Origin: UBA1738 sp964388835
GTDB lineage: Bacteria > Bacillota > Clostridia > UBA1381
Length of the DNA: 26,629 bases
Direction of reading: 5' to 3'
Assembly: GCA_964388835.1 (NCBI GenBank)
Contig: CAYMBZ010000017.1
Span: 1-26,629 of the forward strand
Of the stretch, positions 23,726-26,629 are shown one piece after another. Every line of letters begins with the position of its first letter. Position 1 is the first letter of the stretch. A program made the position numbers and the translations under genes. The notes under the pieces are model-generated. The model was not told where the DNA came from and did not search any database. It worked only from the letters and a program-made list of their open reading frames with translations.

Positions 23726-23914
23726 AATGATTTCGAGCGAGCTTGAAATCAATGAATTGCCTGACGGTAAGAATTGAAACCTTACGGTTTCATGAATTGA
23801 GCCTTGCGGCTCACGATTTGCACCTTGCGGTGCATAAAAGGCAATTCAAATCATGTGGCGCAAGCAACGAATCATGGCAAAGCCAAATCGTGACAACGAA
23901 GTTGTCAAATCATT
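23726..23914. repeat. Array of small tetraloop hairpins with terminal inverted repeats (copy B)
   Basis: The 189-bp element starts AATGATTT (23726-23733) and ends with its complement AAATCATT (23907-23914). Inside is a chain of short hairpins: TGATTTC/GAAATCA (23728-23751), TGAAACC-TTAC-GGTTTCA (23775-23792), TGAGCC-TTGC-GGCTCA (23798-23813), TGCACC-TTGC-GGTGCA (23819-23834), TGGC-AAA-GCCA (23874-23884) and TGACAAC-GAA-GTTGTCA (23891-23907). An outer stem GAATTGCCT/AGGCAATTC joins 23754-23762 to 23839-23847. Hairpins are often introduced by ATGAATTG. No coding capacity is evident. A shorter relative is at 1252-1341. Confidence 0.8.
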
Positions 23915-24017
23915 AAAACAGTGGCATCTAAATCGTTCACTGATTTTTTGAGTAAAAAACCTTTCCTTGTTTTAAAGTGAGGGGCGGATTTGTGATGAAT
24001 TAAGTGAGGGGATTAGT
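23915..24017 (+). promoter_or_regulatory. Leader of the PHP gene with duplicated ribosome site
   Basis: AAGTGAGGGG occurs at 23975-23984 and again at 24002-24011. The second copy is the Shine-Dalgarno of the PHP gene. The first copy is followed by an in-frame GTG-ATG-AAT-TAA (23992-24003), a possible minimal open frame. A weak hairpin CAGTG/CACTG with a T6 run (23919-23949) precedes these and may end transcripts from the left. No clear promoter was seen. Confidence 0.4.
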
Positions 24018-25025
24018 ATGAGAAAATATTTGTTAGATTCCCAAATACCGTTTTTTAAGGCAAATCTTCATTGTCACTCAACCGTTTCGGACGGAGATAA
24101 GGCGCCATGGGAATTAAAAGAAATGTATAAGAGCGAAGGATATTCTATTATCGCGTATACTGACCATGACATTTTGCTTGACAACAGTGATTTGTGTGAT
24201 AAAGATTTTTTGGCGCTGAACGGATATGAAATTGAGATTAACCAACAAAGTGATGATGAATTTTGCAAGATAAAAACCTGTCACTTGTGTTGTATAGCGC
24301 TTGAACAGGATAATCTTATCCAACCGTGTTATCATCGTGAATGGTATCTTTTCGGTAACGCTCCGAAATACAGACATTTGATAAAATATGATGAAAGCAA
24401 GCCGGATTTTGTGCGTGAATATTCCGCAGACTGTATAAATAAGATAATTTCGGAATGTAGAGAAAGTGGTTTTTTTGTTACATACAATCATCCGTCATGG
24501 TCACTTGAAAATCTCAGTGAATACGGCAAATATGTCGGAATGAATGCTATGGAAATATGCAATTACGGTTCTCTTGAGGAGGGGTATGATGATTATAACG
24601 AAAAAGAATATGACTATATACTGCGAGGTGGACAAAGAATATACTGCATGTCAACCGATGATAACCATAACATAAGAAAAGACTCTTTCGGCGGATTTAC
24701 TTGTATCAATTCCGAAAAGCTTGAGTATCGCACAATTACATCAGCTTTGGAAAAAGGAAAGTTTTATGCTTCACAGGGGCCGGAAATCAAGGAACTTTGG
24801 TATGAGGATAAAAAGATAGGAATTAAATGTTCGTCGGCGGCAAAAATTGTACTAAACACCGGAATAAGACGAACCGAGGTTTTATACTGTGAGGAAGGAA
24901 AGGACCTAAACGAGGCAGTTTTCAATGTTACCGAAAACGATAATTATGTCAGAATAACGGTTACCGATTTTAGCGGTAAGCACGCAAATACAAATGCATA
25001 TTTTGTGGATGAACTTACAAAATAA
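24018..25025 (+). CDS. PHP-domain metal-dependent phosphoesterase-like protein
   Basis: The N-terminal polymerase-and-histidinol-phosphatase domain is clear. LHCHS gives His18 and His20, SDG gives Asp25, and TDHD gives Asp49/His50. Further candidate ligands are His in YNHPSW, Glu in MEICN and the STDDNH motif. Together these would form the usual trinuclear metal site. About 90 residues of beta-rich sequence follow (from about residue 245), including a segment on the effect of substrate (ASQGPEIKELWYED) common in PHP proteins that resemble secreted or sugar-related phosphoesterases. The substrate is unknown. There is no signal peptide or partner gene. The start ATG follows GTGAGGGG. The 335-residue frame is intact. 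Confidence 0.85.
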   Translation: MRKYLLDSQIPFFKANLHCHSTVSDGDKAPWELKEMYKSEGYSIIAYTDHDILLDNSDLCDKDFLALNGYEIEINQQSDDEFCKIKTCHLCCIALEQDNLIQPCYHREWYLFGNAPKYRHLIKYDESKPDFVREYSADCINKIISECRESGFFVTYNHPSWSLENLSEYGKYVGMNAMEICNYGSLEEGYDDYNEKEYDYILRGGQRIYCMSTDDNHNIRKDSFGGFTCINSEKLEYRTITSALEKGKFYASQGPEIKELWYEDKKIGIKCSSAAKIVLNTGIRRTEVLYCEEGKDLNEAVFNVTENDNYVRITVTDFSGKHANTNAYFVDELTK

Positions 25026-25049
25026 GCGATACGTTTTTAACGGGAATGA

Positions 25050-25094
25050 TAATTTCGGTTGTGAACCATTGGAGGCGATTCACAACCGAAATTA
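25050..25094. promoter_or_regulatory. 16-bp perfect inverted repeat at the ssrA promoter
   Basis: TAATTTCGGTTGTGAA (25050-25065) and its exact complement (25079-25094) surround a 13-nt loop. It falls between the PHP stop and the ssrA -10 and covers the position where a -35 should be. No T-run follows on either strand, so it is a poor intrinsic terminator. It may be an operator or an RNA structure ending the PHP transcript. Confidence 0.6.
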
Positions 25095-25096
25095 TG

Positions 25097-25102
25097 TATA
25101 AT
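25097..25102 (+). promoter_or_regulatory. -10 element of ssrA
   Basis: TATAAT lies 7 nt before the predicted tmRNA 5' end at 25110. No TTGACA-like -35 exists 16-18 bp upstream, where the right arm of the inverted repeat and its loop are located. Confidence 0.6.
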
Positions 25103-25109
25103 TAAATAT

Positions 25110-25460
25110 GGGGATGCAACGGCTTCGACGGGGATGTTGAAGCTTCGGAAGCGAGTAGTGCTCGGATAACACTTAAAAATGACCGAATTTTTAAAAATAA
25201 ACGCTAACAATAATTTAGCTTACGCTGCCTAATTTAGGTTGCCGTCTTACCCCGATTACCACGACGGGGAGCAAGGCGTCGACAAGTGGTGAACATGAAC
25301 CGTCTTTTTGTTTTGGGGGCGGTCAGGAATTAAAAACTACCGTAGCGCACAACTTGATTGTGAGGGGTGTGTGAGGGGAATCCTATAACACAATCTACAC
25401 TCGTAGATGCCGGGGTGGATATGTTTTCGGACACGGGTTCAACTCCCGTCATCTCCACCA
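25110..25460 (+). ncRNA. ssrA: Transfer-messenger RNA (tmRNA)
   Basis: tmRNA rescues stalled ribosomes and adds a degradation tag. The 5' end GGGGATG (25110-25116) pairs with CATCTCC (25450-25456), followed by A and an encoded CCA (25458-25460). The 5' CGGCTTCGACGGGG and the T-arm GGGTTCAACTCCC (25435-25447) are typical. The tag frame runs from the resume codon GCT (25203-25205) to TAA (25230-25232) and encodes ANNNLAYAA. Pseudoknot-forming GC stretches occupy 25240-25420. Length is 351 nt in one piece. It sits between the PHP gene and decayed mobile DNA, a common place for integration. Confidence 0.96.
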
Positions 25461-25465
25461 TAGTA

Positions 25466-25506
25466 GCGTGATGATATTACTGTAAGTGATGTTATCACGC
25501 TTTTTT
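25466..25506 (+). terminator. Intrinsic terminator of ssrA
   Basis: GCGTGAT (25466-25472) pairs with ATCACGC (25494-25500), followed by T6 (25501-25506), only 5 nt after the tmRNA CCA end. Confidence 0.9.
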
Positions 25507-25519
25507 ATGCGGTTTTTCA

Positions 25520-25590
25520 GGGTTCAACCGGTGTCCCTCTAAAACAGTATTTTCGTTACTGTCCGCGATTTTTTGTAAGGAGTTGAACCC
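25520..25590. other. tmRNA T-arm-like fragments downstream of ssrA
   Basis: GGGTTCAAC occurs at 25520-25528 in the tmRNA orientation. GGAGTTGAACCC occurs at 25579-25590 and is the exact reverse complement of GGGTTCAACTCC in the ssrA T-arm (25435-25446). The two fragments form a 9-bp inverted repeat. An ACAGTA/TACTGT hairpin (25544-25562) lies between them. They may be remnants of attachment sites; no integrase is present in the window. Confidence 0.4.
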
Positions 25591-25615
25591 CGGCCCTTAA
25601 TTCTAAATCAATTTC

Positions 25616-25648
25616 AAAGCACGGAGTTAAAAACGCTCTGTGCTTTTT
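25616..25648 (+). terminator. Hairpin with T-run upstream of the Bro-N remnant
   Basis: AAAGCACGGAG (25616-25626) pairs with CTCTGTGCTTT (25636-25646; one G-U pair), followed by T residues. An outer AATTTCAAA/TTTGAAATT pairing extends toward AAGGAGG at 25660-25666, so the structure could also be an attenuator in the leader of the next gene. Confidence 0.6.
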
Positions 25649-25671
25649 GTTTTGAAATTAAGGAGGTCACT

Positions 25672-26275
25672 ATGAAAAAATTAAAAGTTAATTTGGTATT
25701 TTTCGGTGGTAGATGTAGTCGGCGTATTGACGGATAGTCCTAACCCCAATAATTATTGGAAGGTGCTTAAAAAGCGTCTGAAAGATGAAGGTAATGAGTT
25801 GGTTACAAATTGTAACCAACTGAAATTAAAGTCGCCTAAAGATGGTAAAAATTATAAAACAGATGTAGCTGATACAGAACAACTGCTCCGTATCATTCAA
25901 TCCATTCACTCTCCAAAAGCAGAGCCTTTTAAAATGTGGCTGGCACAAGTTGGAAGAGAAAGAATTGAAGAAACAATTGATCCTGAACAGGCTATTGACA
26001 GAGCCTTTGAAACTTATCTTAAAAAAGGATATACACGCGAGTGGATATATCAACGGTTGCTCTCAATTAAGGTTAGAAATGAATTGACCGGCGAATGGGA
26101 TGCACACGGAGTTCAAAAAGGTATAGAATATCCTATCCTTACAGACGAAATTACAAAGGCTTGGTCGGGAATGACAACAAGGCAATATAAAAATCTTAAG
26201 GGATTAAAAAAAGAAAATTTGAGTTATAATGTAAGTGTTTTATATCGTTTTATGATGTTTCGGAAAATAGCATAA
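25672..26275 (+). pseudogene. Bro-N phage antirepressor-like gene, truncated and frameshifted
   Basis: The sequence from about 25694 encodes WYFSVVDVVGVLTDSPNP, then NYWKVLKKRLK, LVTNCNQLKL, DTEQLLRIIQSI, FKMWLAQVGRERIEE and ITKAWSGMTTRQYKNLKGLKKENL. These are hallmarks of Bro-N/BRO-family antirepressors of phages and mobile elements. A good ribosome site AAGGAGG (25660-25666) and ATG (25672) lead into another frame that stops after 21 codons, so start and body are out of register. The 25-30 residues normally before WYFSVV are missing. After KKENL the family similarity ends, and the frame stops at 26275 next to the IS end. It is thus a remnant without its DNA-binding start or C-terminal domain. 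It is more AT-rich than its neighbours. Confidence 0.8.
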
Positions 26276-26358
26276 GAGACAATCTCAAATTTTGTGTAGA
26301 TATATCCCGTATTTTGTGTAAACTCCAAAATGGTAATATAATCAATGAATTTTTTATC

Positions 26359-26389
26359 AGGCAGGCATCCACTCATCGGATTTCTGCCT
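26359..26389 (-). other. Stem-loop at the predicted 5' end of the outward IS transcript
   Basis: AGGCAG (26359-26364) pairs with CTGCCT (26384-26389), with an inner ATCC/GGAT stem (26367-26370 with 26378-26381). The outward promoter predicts a start near 26390, so the RNA would begin almost exactly at the base of this stem. No T-run follows. Confidence 0.45.
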
Positions 26390-26396
26390 TAGCTAC

Positions 26397-26425
26397 ATTA
26401 TAGCGAAAAATCAGCGGCATGTCAA
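26397..26425 (-). promoter_or_regulatory. Consensus outward-facing promoter in the IS end
   Basis: On the minus strand TTGACA (26420-26425) and TATAAT (26397-26402) are separated by exactly 17 bp. It lies between the transposase stop and the IS tip and points out of the element, antisense to the Bro-N remnant and toward ssrA. Confidence 0.75.
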
Positions 26426-26428
26426 GGG

Positions 26429-26446
26429 CGCCCTCTTTCGAGGGCG
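26429..26446. other. GC hairpin between the transposase stop and the outward promoter
   Basis: CGCCCTC (26429-26435) pairs with GAGGGCG (26440-26446) around a TTTC loop. It could end transposase transcripts, but no T-run follows on the minus strand. Confidence 0.45.
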
Positions 26447-26479
26447 TTCATTTTCCCTTTACTTCCCGAGGATTTTTTG

Positions 26480-26629
26480 CTATTTATCCAATCTGTCCGC
26501 AAAAAATATCTCAAGCTGCGAATGGATTTGTCCCCAATCACGGCGTTTTCCAGTCCATTTTTTAGTGATGTCTATCATTGCAAGATAGAGCATTTTCAGC
26601 AAGCTGTCATCGGTCGGAAATACGCCTTT
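26480..26629 (-). CDS. IS256-family (mutator type) transposase, C-terminal fragment
   Basis: The last 49 codons of a transposase are visible, ending at a TAG whose complement is 26480-26482; the rest lies beyond the window. The residues FPTDDSLLKMLYLAMIDIT, then KKWTGKRRDWGQIHSQLEIFF, match the highly conserved C-terminus of IS256/mutator DDE transposases. The visible part is uninterrupted. The catalytic DDE residues lie in the part not shown, so activity cannot be judged. Confidence 0.9.
   Translation of the reverse strand, partial: KGVFPTDDSLLKMLYLAMIDITKKWTGKRRDWGQIHSQLEIFFADRLDK

Larger units (their letters stand above)
26276..26629 (-). mobile_element. End of an IS256-family insertion sequence (extends beyond the window)
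   Basis: The element is recognised by the C-terminal coding end of its transposase (26480-26629, minus strand). The probable terminal sequence begins GAGACAATCTCAAATTTTG at about 26275. The 10-mer ATTTTGTGTA repeats at 26289-26298 and 26311-26320, as expected of transposase-binding sites near an IS end. Roughly 200 bp of non-coding DNA separates the stop codon from the tip and holds an outward promoter and two hairpins. The exact boundary and target duplication cannot be fixed because the other end is not in view. Confidence 0.65.

Noticed and set aside
23726..23914. The hairpin chain as a CRISPR array.
   Set aside because: The units are contiguous hairpins with changing arms and no regular spacers; there is no constant repeat of 23-47 bp and no cas gene.

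Overview
The window looks like a chromosomal segment of a low-to-medium GC, endospore-forming member of the class Clostridia (Firmicutes). The evidence is the adjacent sporulation genes sigK and gpr, the YfmF/YfmH-type M16 pair, TmcAL (YlbM), a clostridial-type NifS/NifU pair, strong Shine-Dalgarno sites with several TTG/GTG starts, perfect TTGACA-N17-TATAAT promoters, and a two-part accessory end carrying a phage-derived gene and an IS element. I cannot name the genus from sequence reading alone.

Layout. Positions 1-351 are non-coding: a bidirectional hairpin terminator, a cluster of DnaA-box-like 9-mers bracketed by a 13-bp direct repeat, and a perfect sigma-A promoter for a BirA-type biotin ligase (352-1218). 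A dispersed hairpin repeat (1252-1341) then precedes a heparinase II/III-like protein and an SGNH hydrolase. Next come sigK, preceded by a perfect 10-bp inverted repeat that overlaps its ribosome binding site, and gpr. A promoter at 5476 opens a run of rightward genes to 15911: the M16 pair (inactive plus active subunit), murD, three tandem M42 aminopeptidases, a histidine phosphatase, and a tightly overlapping yqeG-aroE-aroK-endonuclease IV-like block. A tRNA-Thr(GGT) with its own promoter and terminator, and a neurotransmitter:sodium symporter, follow.

From 17601 the strands alternate. tmcAL is leftward and diverges from nifS-nifU (cysteine desulfurase and Fe-S scaffold with an extra cysteine-rich tail). 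mltG and obg are leftward. A DEDDh exonuclease and a PHP-domain protein are rightward, separated by a 189-bp array of small tetraloop hairpins (23726-23914). That array is a longer relative of the repeat at 1252-1341.

The right end (25050-26629) is accessory in character. It holds ssrA (tmRNA, tag ANNNLAYAA) with a 16-bp inverted repeat against its -10 element, partial copies of the tmRNA T-arm just downstream, a truncated and frameshifted Bro-N phage antirepressor gene, and the end of an IS256-family insertion sequence. The IS end carries a consensus outward promoter. This fits ssrA serving as an integration hot spot that has decayed. No complete new multi-gene system stands out. The most unusual items are the hairpin-array repeat, the sigK and ssrA inverted repeats, the DnaA-box cluster and the IS outward promoter.
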